Source of the DNA: JBBREP01 sp038202885
GTDB lineage: Bacteria > Actinomycetota > Acidimicrobiia > IMCC26256 > PALSA-610
DNA length: 29,922 nt
Direction of reading: 5' to 3'
NCBI GenBank assembly: GCA_038202885.1
Contig: JBBREP010000041.1
Location: 1 to 29,922, forward strand
Under the pieces are notes generated by a model that saw only the letters and a program-made list of their open reading frames with translations, searched no databases and was not told the origin of the DNA. Positions 14,709 through 22,975 of this stretch are shown piece after piece. The position numbers were made by a program, and so were the translations under genes. Every line of letters starts with the position of its first letter. The first letter of the stretch is position 1.

Positions 14709-16310
14709 ATGGCAGCAGAGCGCGCACCCGACGCGAGTGCGCCGCAACCAGCGGCGTCTGGCGTTGTCATCATCGGTGCCGGGCCAGCCGGACTCACCGC
14801 CGCGTACCAGCTCTCGAAGGAGGGTGTCGCGGCGACGATCCTCGAGGCCGATCAGGTCGTCGGGGGCATCAGCCGCACCGTCGAGCGCGACGGCTGGCGC
14901 TTCGACATCGGCGGGCACCGCTTTTTCACCAAGGTCGGCGCGGTCGACGACCTGTGGTTCGAGATTCTCGGGCCCGACGAGTTCCTCCAACGCGAGCGGA
15001 TGAGCCACCTGCTGTATCGCGGCAAGCTCTACGACTACCCGCTGAAGCCCATCAACGCGCTGCGCAATCTCGGCTTCATCGAAGCCATTCGCTGTGTGCT
15101 GTCGTACCTGTGGGCACGCATCCACCCGCCCGAAGACACGAGCAATCTCGAAGGCTTCTACACACGCGAATTCGGCGCCCGACTCTACGAACACTTCTTC
15201 CGGCGTTACAACGAGAAGGTATGGGGCGTGCCGTGCTCGGAGATGTCGGCCGATTTCGGCGCGCAGCGGGTGAAGGGCTTGTCGCTCATGGGTGCGGTCA
15301 TCGACTCGCTCACCCCGAAGATCGTCAAGGCCCGGCGCTCGAAGCATCGCCAGCTCACATCGTTGATCGAGACGTTCAACTACCCCAAGTATGGGCCGGG
15401 GCAGATGTGGGAACGCTGCACGGAGATCGTCACCGAGCGCGGCTCGGAGGTGCGTTTCGGCGAAGAGGTCATCCGGATCGACCACGCCGACGGTGCTGCG
15501 AAGCTCGTCGTGACGCGAGACAACGACGGCGTCGAGCACGACTACCCCTGCGCGAATGTCGTGTCGTCGATGCCGATGCGTGATCTGCTCCGCGCTATGA
15601 ATCCGCCGATCCCCGAGCTCGTCGCCCGTGCGGCCAACGGGCTCACCTACCGCGATTTCATGACGGTCGCGCTGGTCGTTCCCCAAGAATTCTCGTTCCC
15701 CGACAACTGGATCTACATCCACGACCCGGGTGTCAAGGTGGGGCGCATCCAGAACTTCGGGTCATGGTCGCCGTACCTGGTCCAAGCGGGTCGCACGTGC
15801 CTCGGTCTGGAGTTCTTCGTCAACGAAGGCGACGACATGTGGACTAAGGCCGACGATGAACTCATCGCCCAGGCCAAGCGTGAGATCGAGCAACTTGGTC
15901 TCGTCGATGCCTCGAAGGTCGAAGCCGGCTATGTGGTGCGCATGCCGAAGGCCTATCCGGTGTATGACGAGCATTACCAGACGAACGTGGCCGTGCTGCG
16001 CGCCTGGCTGGCCGAGCACACGCCGAACGTGTACCCGGCCGGGCGCAACGGGATGCACAAGTACAACAACCAGGACCACTCGATGTTGACGGCCATGTTG
16101 TCGGTCGAGAACATCCTCGGCGCGCATCACGATGTGTGGGAAGTCAACGTCGAGGCCGAGTACCACGAAGAACGCGGTCCGCAACCCGGGCGGAGCAAGA
16201 CGGGTCGTGACGCACCGGTGTTGCCGCGCGCCGCGATCGAAGCCGCGGCGGCGCGTCGTCACGGCAGCGATACCACCGAGGGTCACGCCGAGGCCTCGGA
16301 CCGCCCGTAG
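14709..16310 (+). CDS. FAD-dependent oxidoreductase, UDP-galactopyranose mutase-like
   Basis: This flavoprotein has 533 residues. The dinucleotide-binding motif VVIIGAGPAGLTAAYQLSKEG (residues about 19-39) is followed by ILEADQVVGGISRT and FDIGGHRFFTK, which is typical of the protoporphyrinogen oxidase/UDP-galactopyranose mutase-like group. The C-terminus has the second FAD contact, YPAGRNGMHKYNNQDHSM. UGM itself interconverts pyranose and furanose nucleotide sugars. This longer relative, common next to glycosyltransferase genes, is not proven to do so, and an oxidative role is possible. The start is preceded by GGGAG only 3 nt away, a poor spacing, but an upstream Met at 14655 would add a low-complexity extension. 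It heads a plus-strand run; the next gene starts 10 bp after its stop. Confidence 0.85.
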   Translation: MAAERAPDASAPQPAASGVVIIGAGPAGLTAAYQLSKEGVAATILEADQVVGGISRTVERDGWRFDIGGHRFFTKVGAVDDLWFEILGPDEFLQRERMSHLLYRGKLYDYPLKPINALRNLGFIEAIRCVLSYLWARIHPPEDTSNLEGFYTREFGARLYEHFFRRYNEKVWGVPCSEMSADFGAQRVKGLSLMGAVIDSLTPKIVKARRSKHRQLTSLIETFNYPKYGPGQMWERCTEIVTERGSEVRFGEEVIRIDHADGAAKLVVTRDNDGVEHDYPCANVVSSMPMRDLLRAMNPPIPELVARAANGLTYRDFMTVALVVPQEFSFPDNWIYIHDPGVKVGRIQNFGSWSPYLVQAGRTCLGLEFFVNEGDDMWTKADDELIAQAKREIEQLGLVDASKVEAGYVVRMPKAYPVYDEHYQTNVAVLRAWLAEHTPNVYPAGRNGMHKYNNQDHSMLTAMLSVENILGAHHDVWEVNVEAEYHEERGPQPGRSKTGRDAPVLPRAAIEAAAARRHGSDTTEGHAEASDRP

Positions 16311-16313
16311 GCT
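16308..16313 (+). promoter_or_regulatory. Putative -10 box overlapping the flavoprotein stop codon
   Basis: TAGGCT, whose first three bases are the TAG stop of the flavoprotein gene, ends exactly 7 nt before the GTG at 16321. This suggests an internal leaderless promoter for the acyltransferase run. Confidence 0.4.
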
Positions 16314-16320
16314 GAAGGCT

Positions 16321-17616
16321 GTGAGCGACGTCGCGCGAGGCCGCTTGATGCATGGCGCCGCGGCCGCGGGTGCTCCCGGCGCGACCGATGGTGGCGCGCC
16401 TGCGACGCCAGTGCGGCCGTACTTTCCCTGTTTCGACGGCTTGCGCACGATCGCCGTGCTCAGCGCCATCATGACCCACGTTGGTTTCGTCACCGGCGCC
16501 ACCCTGCACGCCTCCTACGGCTCCTATCTCGCGCACCTCGAGATCGGGCCGGCGCTGTTTTTCTTGATCTCGGGCTTTCTGCTCTATCGCTCGTATGTGG
16601 CCGGCAGTTTCGTCGACCGCGCGCCGATGCGGGCCGGGCAGTTCTGGTGGCGGCGGGCGCTGCGCATCTTCCCGGCGTACTGGATCGCGTTGACCGGACT
16701 CATCGCGTTCTTCGACGTGCACGTATCGGGCGTGCGCGACATCGTCACCTATTACGGCCTCTTGCAGATTTACGACACGCACCGATTCCTCGGCGCGATC
16801 CCGCAGGCATGGACGCTCTGCACCGAGGTCAGCTTCTATCTGTTCCTGCCCGGATACGCATGGCTGCTGCGCACGATCGGGCGGGGCCGGACGCTCGAAG
16901 CGCGGTTGCGGCTCGAATTGTTGGGCGCCGCGGCACTGATCGGTGTCTGTTACGCGTACCGCGCCGCCGTGTACACAATCGACGGCCGCCACCCGGTGGG
17001 TCGCATCGCCACCCATTGGCTGCCCGGCTACCTCGACGTGTTCGGTATCGGTATCGGCCTGGCGGCCATCAGCGCGTATGTCGCCCTGCGCGGCACGCCG
17101 CCAATCCTGGAGTGGGTCGGGCGCGTTTCCTGGCTCTGGTGGGTACTTGCGGGCGTGTCGTACTGGCTCGTGTCGGAACGCCTTGGCTTGCCCCGAAACC
17201 CCGAACCGCAGACCACGCCGCTCGGCTGGCAGGCCGACCAGCAACAGATCCTGCAGTCGCTGTTCGCCGCCTTCGCGTGCCTCCCCGCGGTGTTCGGTCC
17301 GCAGGACCGGGGCCTGGTGCGCGCGTTCCTGCGTTGGCGACCGGTCGCGTATACGGGGCTCGTGTCGTACGGCGTGTATCTCTGGCATGAGGGCTGGCTC
17401 GACAAGTGGTTGGAGTGGATGCACCGACCCAACGTGCTCCAGATCTATGGCGACCGGGTCTTGCATCGTTCGACGTACCCGTTGATCCTCACGCTCACCG
17501 TGTTGGCGAGCCTCGTCGCGGCGACGTTGAGCTACTACCTCGTCGAACGGCCGGTGTTGCGGTTGAAGGATCACGCGCCGCGCTGGCTCGTCGAGGGTCG
17601 AGGCGCGGGCGCGTGA
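16321..17616 (+). CDS. Acyltransferase-3 family membrane O-acyltransferase (first of three)
   Basis: This 431-residue polytopic AT3 protein has an Ala/Gly-rich cytoplasmic N-terminus of about 34 residues. The conserved blocks are CFDGLRTIAVLSAIMTH (H53), FFLISGFLLYRSY, RIFPAYWIALTG, WTLCTEVSFYLFLP, VSYGVYLWHEGW and LSYYLVERP. The family moves acyl groups, often acetyl, across or onto the outer face of the membrane to esterify sugars. The acceptor is unknown. GTG 16321 is chosen because longer readings invade the flavoprotein gene, and a TANNNT box lies 7 nt upstream. Its stop overlaps the next AT3 gene by 4 bp (GTGA). Confidence 0.85.
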   Translation: MSDVARGRLMHGAAAAGAPGATDGGAPATPVRPYFPCFDGLRTIAVLSAIMTHVGFVTGATLHASYGSYLAHLEIGPALFFLISGFLLYRSYVAGSFVDRAPMRAGQFWWRRALRIFPAYWIALTGLIAFFDVHVSGVRDIVTYYGLLQIYDTHRFLGAIPQAWTLCTEVSFYLFLPGYAWLLRTIGRGRTLEARLRLELLGAAALIGVCYAYRAAVYTIDGRHPVGRIATHWLPGYLDVFGIGIGLAAISAYVALRGTPPILEWVGRVSWLWWVLAGVSYWLVSERLGLPRNPEPQTTPLGWQADQQQILQSLFAAFACLPAVFGPQDRGLVRAFLRWRPVAYTGLVSYGVYLWHEGWLDKWLEWMHRPNVLQIYGDRVLHRSTYPLILTLTVLASLVAATLSYYLVERPVLRLKDHAPRWLVEGRGAGA

Positions 17617-18845
17617 CCGAAGCCCCGAAGAAGGTGCGGTTCGCTGGGCTCGAAGGCCTCCGCACGATCGGCATCATTGCGGTGTTCTTGTCGCACAATG
17701 GGTTCGCGACCGGGACCACGATCGGCAGCGGCTGGCAGCTCCATTTCGGGTCCTGGAACGGGCGGCCAGCGAGCCTGCTCGGCCACCTTGAATTCGGTCC
17801 TGCGATCTTTTTCATGATCTCGGCCTTCTTGCTGTACCGCCCGTTTGTGAGCGCGGCGTTCGGTGCGCGGCCCGCTCCATCGAACTGGCTGTGGGTGCGT
17901 CGACGGATGGTGCGCATCTTCCCCGCCTATTGGGCGACGCTGCTGTTGCTGCTGGCCATGCATCGCATCAGTACCGAGGGCCCATGGCACCTCGTGCAGA
18001 TCTTCACCTTGACGCAGATCTATACGCACCATGCCTTTTTCGCGCTTCCCACGCTCGTGCCCACGTGGACCTTGGCGACGGAGCTGACGTTCTACATTTT
18101 CCTGCTCGCCTGGGTGGTCGTGATGCAACGGGTCGGGAACGGCTGCTCGCCCAAAGAACGCCTGCGTCGTGAACTTCTCGGAGCCGCGGCACTCGCGGTG
18201 TTCGCGCTGTTGTGGCGTACCGACGTGTACTACGGCCGTGGGCTTGACGAGGTGGCCGAGCATTGGCTGCCGGGAACGCTCGACCTGTTTGCCGTCGGGC
18301 TCGCCTTGGCTGCCGTCGATGCCTACTCGCGAGCAACGAGTCTGGTGCCCAAGACGATCACGGTGTTGGCCAAACACGCCGATTGGTGCGCTGTCGCCGC
18401 GCTGGGCGCCGCGATCTCAGTACCGGTGTTCACGAATGCGAGTGAGGGCATTTCGTATTCGATCGGCTGGGATGCATACGGCCGCAATGTGTTCCAGTTG
18501 CTGTGCGCCGCGTTCCTCCTCGTACCGGTGACGTTCGTCGATGACGGGCGCGGGCTGTACCGTCGCTTCGTGACGCTACGACCGGTCGCGTACGTCGGTC
18601 TGGTGTCGTACGGCCTGTACCTGTGGCACGACGAATGGATCGTGCGCGCGGTGGAATGGTCGGGCGGTCGGGTCGCGCTGCACGCGCCAGTGTGGCTCGT
18701 GGGCATCGCAGCCTTCGCGCTCAGCCTTGCCTCGGGCGCGATCAGCTACTCGCTCGTCGAACAGCCGTTGCTTGAGGTCGAGGCGGGCAAACGCCGGCTG
18801 CGGTGGCGGCCCCGCAGCGCGGCATCTGCGGGTTCGCCGTGGTGA
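17613..18845 (+). CDS. Acyltransferase-3 family membrane O-acyltransferase (second of three)
   Basis: This 410-residue AT3 protein is coupled to both neighbours by 4-bp GTGA overlaps. The N-terminus is short and the core begins almost at once: FAGLEGLRTIGIIAVFLSH (H28), with Glu in place of the usual Asp before GLR. It continues with FFMISAFLLYRPF, RIFPAYWATLLL, WTLATELTFYIFLL, VSYGLYLWHDEW and ISYSLVEQP, where the usual ERP is EQP. Spacing between blocks matches the flanking paralogues, so it should be a complete enzyme. The loop after the first span is longer than in its neighbours and Gly/Ser-rich, which may point to a different acceptor. Confidence 0.85.
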   Translation: MTEAPKKVRFAGLEGLRTIGIIAVFLSHNGFATGTTIGSGWQLHFGSWNGRPASLLGHLEFGPAIFFMISAFLLYRPFVSAAFGARPAPSNWLWVRRRMVRIFPAYWATLLLLLAMHRISTEGPWHLVQIFTLTQIYTHHAFFALPTLVPTWTLATELTFYIFLLAWVVVMQRVGNGCSPKERLRRELLGAAALAVFALLWRTDVYYGRGLDEVAEHWLPGTLDLFAVGLALAAVDAYSRATSLVPKTITVLAKHADWCAVAALGAAISVPVFTNASEGISYSIGWDAYGRNVFQLLCAAFLLVPVTFVDDGRGLYRRFVTLRPVAYVGLVSYGLYLWHDEWIVRAVEWSGGRVALHAPVWLVGIAAFALSLASGAISYSLVEQPLLEVEAGKRRLRWRPRSAASAGSPW

Positions 18846-20080
18846 CCACAGCGGTCGTGCCGCCCGAAGTCGATGGTGCCGCGGCCCCAGGATCGCCCTT
18901 GCGGCGATTCGACGGCTTCGACGGTCTTCGCGCCATCGCTGCATTCGCAGTGCTGTTCCACCACGTCTCGTTGCAGTCGAACCAGATGACGTTCGGGCAT
19001 TTCAACCATCAGTTCACCCAACTCGACACCGGGGTCGCGATCTTCTTCTTGATCAGCGGCTACCTGCTGTACCGGCCGTTCGTCGACCGTCAACTGCGCG
19101 ATCGCCCAGAGCCGCCGGTCGGGCCGTTTCTGCTCCGTCGAGCCGCGAGGATCTTTCCGGCCTATTGGCTCGCCTTGGGCTCGATCATCCTGATTGGCCA
19201 TTTCACCCATGGGCAATGGCTCGGCCTTCAGCACCCGATTGCCGGCGGCGTGTGGGCCTACGTTCGCTATTTCGGGCTGGTTCACATCTACCGCACGTTC
19301 GGCGAGGCGAGCGGCGCGCTCTCGCAGGCGTGGACGCTCGCGGTGGAAATCACGTTCTACGTGTTCCTTCCGTGCTTCGCCGCCATGCTGCGACGTATCG
19401 GCCGACGCGCCTCACTCCAAGTGCGCGTCGGCCAACAGCTGACCGTGCTCGCGCTGATGTACCTCGCGTCGACGGCCTTTCGCGTGTGGTGCTTCTACGG
19501 ACACATCGGTCGGCTGCGGGCGATCGGGCAATACTGGCTACCGGCCAACCTTGATCTGTTCGCGCTGGGGATGGCGCTCGCGGTGGTGTCGGTAGCGATC
19601 GAAACCGAGATCTGGTCGCCGCGGATTATTGCGTTGGTCCGCCGTTGGCCGTCGCTGTTCTGGACTGCCGGCATCGTGCTGTTCTACGTCGGCGCGACGC
19701 GGATCAACGTCGGGCTGGATCCCGGTCCGACCCAGTTGCAGTCGATGGAGCGCCATGTCGGACAGGGGATCGTCGCACTGTTCCTCCTGCTGCCGATCGT
19801 GTTTCGCGGTAGCCCGCGAAGCTTGGTGATGAGGCTCGTCGACTGGAAGCCGCTCGCGTACTGCGGCGTCGTGTCGTATGGGATCTACCTCTGGCATCAG
19901 AGTTGGATCGCGCAAGCCGTACACCTGCAATACCGGCCTGTGTTTCATGCCAGCCTGCCGCTGCTGGTGTCCTTTGGCGCCACGATGTCGGTGCTCACCG
20001 CGACGCTGAGTTGGTACGGCGTCGAACGCCCCATCGTCCAGTGGGCGTCTCGGCGCGCTCGCGGGCGTGCCCGCGCATGA
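18842..20080 (+). CDS. Acyltransferase-3 family membrane O-acyltransferase (third of three)
   Basis: This 412-residue AT3 protein has a polar N-terminus of about 22 residues, then FDGFDGLRAIAAFAVLFHH (H40/H41), FFLISGYLLYRPF, RIFPAYWLALGS, WTLAVEITFYVFLP, VSYGIYLWHQSW and LSWYGVERP. The GTG overlaps the stop of the second acyltransferase (GTGA), and its own TGA overlaps the ATG of the next gene (ATGA). All catalytic-type residues seen in its paralogues are kept. The three neighbours clearly differ from each other between the conserved blocks, so this is an old tandem expansion rather than a recent duplication. Confidence 0.85.
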   Translation: MTTAVVPPEVDGAAAPGSPLRRFDGFDGLRAIAAFAVLFHHVSLQSNQMTFGHFNHQFTQLDTGVAIFFLISGYLLYRPFVDRQLRDRPEPPVGPFLLRRAARIFPAYWLALGSIILIGHFTHGQWLGLQHPIAGGVWAYVRYFGLVHIYRTFGEASGALSQAWTLAVEITFYVFLPCFAAMLRRIGRRASLQVRVGQQLTVLALMYLASTAFRVWCFYGHIGRLRAIGQYWLPANLDLFALGMALAVVSVAIETEIWSPRIIALVRRWPSLFWTAGIVLFYVGATRINVGLDPGPTQLQSMERHVGQGIVALFLLLPIVFRGSPRSLVMRLVDWKPLAYCGVVSYGIYLWHQSWIAQAVHLQYRPVFHASLPLLVSFGATMSVLTATLSWYGVERPIVQWASRRARGRARA

Positions 20081-21438
20081 CGCGGGGCCCGGTGTCGCGC
20101 TCGGCGCGAGTCGCGAGTGCCGTCGCGCTTGTGTACGTCGTGCTGTTGGTCACGTACGTGACCGTGGTGCTCGGCGGGCCGTTCGCCGCACATCGGGCCG
20201 GCGATGCGGTTGTGGGCACCGACTCGATCCAGATCCTCGACGCAGCACGGCACGCCTTTTGGACCCCGCAAGCTGGACTCATTCCGCCGCTCTACATCCT
20301 GTTGGTACAGGTGTGCGGGCGGCGGGTGGCCGCGATCGGCTTCGCGCAAACGGTCGTGTACGGCGCAGCGTGGTTGTGGCTCGCGTACGAGGTGCGCGGC
20401 GCGTTGCGCCATCGTGTCGTTCGGATCGTCGCACCGATCACCGTGCTCGCGCTGAGTCTCGCACCCGAACTTGTCCTGTGGACCACCGCGGTGGGCACCG
20501 AAGCGCTTTCACTCGCGCTGCTCGCGGCGACCATCGCCGCGCTCCTCGCGCTCGTGACGCGACGCCGTCGTCGTGACACCGTGCTGTTCGTGGTGTTCAT
20601 CGTGTTGGGCACGTTTGCCCGTGACACGAACGCCGTGCTCGCGGTCGTGGTTGCGGCCGTCGCTGTGGTGATCGCGGTGCGCTACCGAAGTGCACGCATG
20701 GCCGGGCTCGGTGTCGCAGCGATATGTGTGGCTGCGGTCGTCGGCGCCAATGCGCTGTCGGGTCAGGCCGAGCCGCCACGCTGGTTCTACCCGCTCCAGG
20801 ACACGATCGTGCTGCGGTTGATGCCAGATCCCGACGCTCGGGCCTACCTGATCGACCACGGCATGCCGATGGCCTCAGCGGTCACCCAGGTCGCTGGAGG
20901 CGAGAACTACTTCCTGTATTCGCGCCGCCTCGACGAGGATCGCGGGTTCGCGCCGTTTCGCCGTTGGTTGCGAGACGACGGCCCGTCCACGTACGCGTCG
21001 TACCTCGCGTCGCATCCGGTCGAGGTCGTGCGCGGTCCGTGGAACAGCCGCACCTACATCCTTGCGCCGAGGTTCGCCGGGTATCTGTTCGGCACGCACG
21101 AGCACGCACGCCCCGGCGCGCTCTACGGCATTCTCGGCGCGCTCGTGTTTTGGCGGGTCGTGCCCATCGTCGTGTTGTGGTGCGTGTTGGCGCTCGCTGG
21201 CGCGTGGTGGTGTGTGCGCCGCCGCCGCGACGACCGGATGGTGGTAGCTGCACTGGCCGCCGTCGTCGTGACGGGCGTCGGGCATGCGATGCTGGCGTAC
21301 CTCGGCGACGTCCTCGAGGTCGGCCGGCACTCGCTGAGCGCCAACGCGCAGATCAGGATCGGCTTGTGGGTCCTCACGGCGATCATCACCGACCGGCTGC
21401 TCGGTGACACACAGGCAGTGTCGGACGCGGTGCAGTAG
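20077..21438 (+). CDS. Polytopic membrane protein, possible GT-C glycosyltransferase
   Basis: This 453-residue protein is the last gene of the acyltransferase run, coupled by an ATGA overlap. It has about ten hydrophobic spans. The first loop has VGTDSIQILDAARHAFW and then LIPPLYILLVQV, which recalls the acidic loop and PPLYYWLL segment of GT39 enzymes. A soluble stretch between the fifth-sixth and later spans contains QDTIVLRLMPDPDARAYL and YASYLASHPVEVV. Towards the end is EVGRHSLSANAQIRIGLW, seen in uncharacterised actinobacterial membrane proteins. No family is named with certainty. A hairpin about 100 bp after the stop may end the operon. Confidence 0.75.
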   Translation: MTRGPVSRSARVASAVALVYVVLLVTYVTVVLGGPFAAHRAGDAVVGTDSIQILDAARHAFWTPQAGLIPPLYILLVQVCGRRVAAIGFAQTVVYGAAWLWLAYEVRGALRHRVVRIVAPITVLALSLAPELVLWTTAVGTEALSLALLAATIAALLALVTRRRRRDTVLFVVFIVLGTFARDTNAVLAVVVAAVAVVIAVRYRSARMAGLGVAAICVAAVVGANALSGQAEPPRWFYPLQDTIVLRLMPDPDARAYLIDHGMPMASAVTQVAGGENYFLYSRRLDEDRGFAPFRRWLRDDGPSTYASYLASHPVEVVRGPWNSRTYILAPRFAGYLFGTHEHARPGALYGILGALVFWRVVPIVVLWCVLALAGAWWCVRRRRDDRMVVAALAAVVVTGVGHAMLAYLGDVLEVGRHSLSANAQIRIGLWVLTAIITDRLLGDTQAVSDAVQ

Positions 21439-21485
21439 ACGAGCGCGCCCCCTCGCCAGCCTGTGCGCCGCCGACCCAACCCGGC

Positions 21486-21534
21486 CCGTGGTCCCATCAG
21501 AACGCACGAAAGCGCGCCCTTTGTGGGACCACGG
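21486..21534. repeat. 11-bp perfect inverted repeat in the spacer after the acyltransferase operon
   Basis: CCGTGGTCCCA (21486-21496) is matched by its exact complement at 21524-21534, with a 27-nt loop. The loop includes GCGCGCCC, which also occurs at 21443-21450 and again at 21534-21541. It could be a stem-loop in RNA or a protein-binding dyad. Confidence 0.6.
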
Positions 21535-21554
21535 CGCGCCCCCGTGGGGCGCGC
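21534..21554 (+). terminator. GC-rich hairpin, possible terminator of the acyltransferase operon
   Basis: A 9-bp perfect stem, GCGCGCCCC / GGGGCGCGC, has a 3-nt loop and lies 96 bp after the stop at 21438. There is no T-run after it, so it is not a classical intrinsic terminator. Such T-less hairpins are common after actinobacterial operons. Confidence 0.45.
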
Positions 21555-21572
21555 GTGGCCCGTGTGGTTGGT

Positions 21573-21594
21573 GAGGATTCCATGGATATTCCTC
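21573..21594. promoter_or_regulatory. Dyad element upstream of the HNH endonuclease gene
   Basis: This is a 22-bp near-palindrome centred on the perfect 8-mer TCCATGGA (21579-21586), with outer arms GAGGAT and ATTCCTC. It lies about 70 bp before the nuclease start and stands out as AT-richer than its surroundings. It may be an operator or recombination site; function unknown. Confidence 0.35.
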
Positions 21595-21628
21595 AATGTT
21601 TCTGGGCATGATCGTGGTGTTGGTGCGG

Positions 21629-21660
21629 TTGAGTGTCGCACCCCTATGTTTCAATAGTCT
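21629..21660 (+). promoter_or_regulatory. Possible promoter of the DUF222/HNH gene
   Basis: TTGAGT (21629-21634) is a fair -35. Either CAATAG (21652-21657, spacer 17) or TAGTCT (21655-21660) could be the -10. There is no Shine-Dalgarno sequence before the ATG at 21663, so a very short leader or leaderless mRNA is likely. Confidence 0.3.
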
Positions 21661-21662
21661 CG

Positions 21663-22955
21663 ATGAACGTTGCGCTTTCGCCAGCCTTCACCGCCACCGA
21701 CGTGGCGGAGTTCATGGCCAATTTTGAGGCGTGGTTGGCCGACTTCGAGCCCGGAACGTGGGATGGCGTCCAAGCCCGCGACGCGGTCGAACTGTTCGCC
21801 CGCCTGGGTCGCCTCGCGAACGCCGCCACCGCCCTGGCGGGACGGCGGGTCGATGACACCACTGCCTGGGCCGCGACCGGTGACCGCACTGCAACGGCGT
21901 ATCTGGCCCGGGTCACCGGGACATCGCTCGCACGGGCCGGAGCCGCCTTGACTGCCGCCTCGGGCATGGACAGCCTCGCGGCGACGAACGAGCGGTTCCG
22001 CCGCGGCGAGCTTTCCACGGACCAGGCCGCGGCGATCGCCGTGGGCGCAACGGCGTCACCTGAATCCGAGCAGATGCTGCTCGACGACGCCACGACCAAG
22101 CCGTTGGGGGCGTTGCAAGCCAAAGCCCGTGAGCTCGAAACCCGTGCCGATCATCGCGACGACCCGCAGGCGCGGCGGCGTGCGAAACGGAACTTCAGAC
22201 GGTTCAACGGCGACGACTGCATGCGCCAGTACATCGGGGAACTCCCGCCCGATATGGCCGCCGAGGTCGAATCGGTCTGGGACACCTTCACCGAACGCGT
22301 CTTTCGTAACGCCCGCGCCCAAGGACAGCGCGAGTCGCACGCCGCCTACATGGCCGATGGCCTGCTCGCAATGGCCCGCGCCGCCAACGCCCGACTATCC
22401 GCGAACGCAGCCGCGACGGGCGAGCGTGACGACGCAACGGCGGACACCGACACCGACAACGCGTCTGACGACCGCGAGGACTTCCACGCGCCGGTACGCG
22501 CGAATTTCGTGATCCGCATCGATATCGGGCCACTCCTACGCGGCGACGTGCGCCCGGGTGAGGTGTGCGAGATCGCAGGGGTTGGGCCTATCGACGTTGA
22601 GACGGCGCGCAAGCTCATGAGCAACGCGGTGCTTGATTTCGTCATCAGTGACGGGATCGACATCCGTACCGTCGCGCACGCCGGCCGTAAAGCCACGCGG
22701 CACCAACTCGCGGCGTTGCTCTCACGCGACTACGTCTGCGAAATCGAGGGTTGCGAGACACGCGAGCGGCTCGAAATCGATCACATCGACCCGTACGCCG
22801 ACACCAAACGGACCAGCGTCGAGACGCTCGGGTACAAGTGCCCGCACTGCCACGACCTCAAGACCCACAAACGATGGACCGACGGCCCCCTCCAACCCAA
22901 CGGCCGCCGCAACCTCATCCCACCACCCACCCCACCGCCGCCCGACGACAGCTGA
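21663..22955 (+). CDS. DUF222 / HNH endonuclease domain protein
   Basis: This 430-residue protein has the two-part layout common in actinobacteria, where it is often multi-copy. The N-terminal helical DUF222 region (about 20-290) includes the RRGELSTDQAAAIA segment, and a C-terminal HNH nuclease domain follows. The HNH core is intact: zinc Cys pairs C359/C364 and C393/C396, DH at 373-374 in LEIDHIDPYADT, and C-terminal H397/H402 in CHDLKTHKRW. An acidic Thr/Asp linker (ATADTDTDNASDD) precedes a beta-rich segment. The tail is Pro-rich. Members are thought to be DNA nucleases linked to mobile DNA, but a biological role is not established. It sits alone between envelope genes, so it may be an insertion. 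ATG 21663 is preferred over an upstream Met at 21633. Confidence 0.88.
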   Translation: MNVALSPAFTATDVAEFMANFEAWLADFEPGTWDGVQARDAVELFARLGRLANAATALAGRRVDDTTAWAATGDRTATAYLARVTGTSLARAGAALTAASGMDSLAATNERFRRGELSTDQAAAIAVGATASPESEQMLLDDATTKPLGALQAKARELETRADHRDDPQARRRAKRNFRRFNGDDCMRQYIGELPPDMAAEVESVWDTFTERVFRNARAQGQRESHAAYMADGLLAMARAANARLSANAAATGERDDATADTDTDNASDDREDFHAPVRANFVIRIDIGPLLRGDVRPGEVCEIAGVGPIDVETARKLMSNAVLDFVISDGIDIRTVAHAGRKATRHQLAALLSRDYVCEIEGCETRERLEIDHIDPYADTKRTSVETLGYKCPHCHDLKTHKRWTDGPLQPNGRRNLIPPPTPPPPDDS

Positions 22956-22975
22956 CGCCGCGCCGGGAGCGGTGA

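Noticed and set aside
16144..17574. 476-codon minus-strand frame opposite the first tandem acyltransferase
   Set aside because: It is an antisense shadow; the plus frame keeps every AT3 block.
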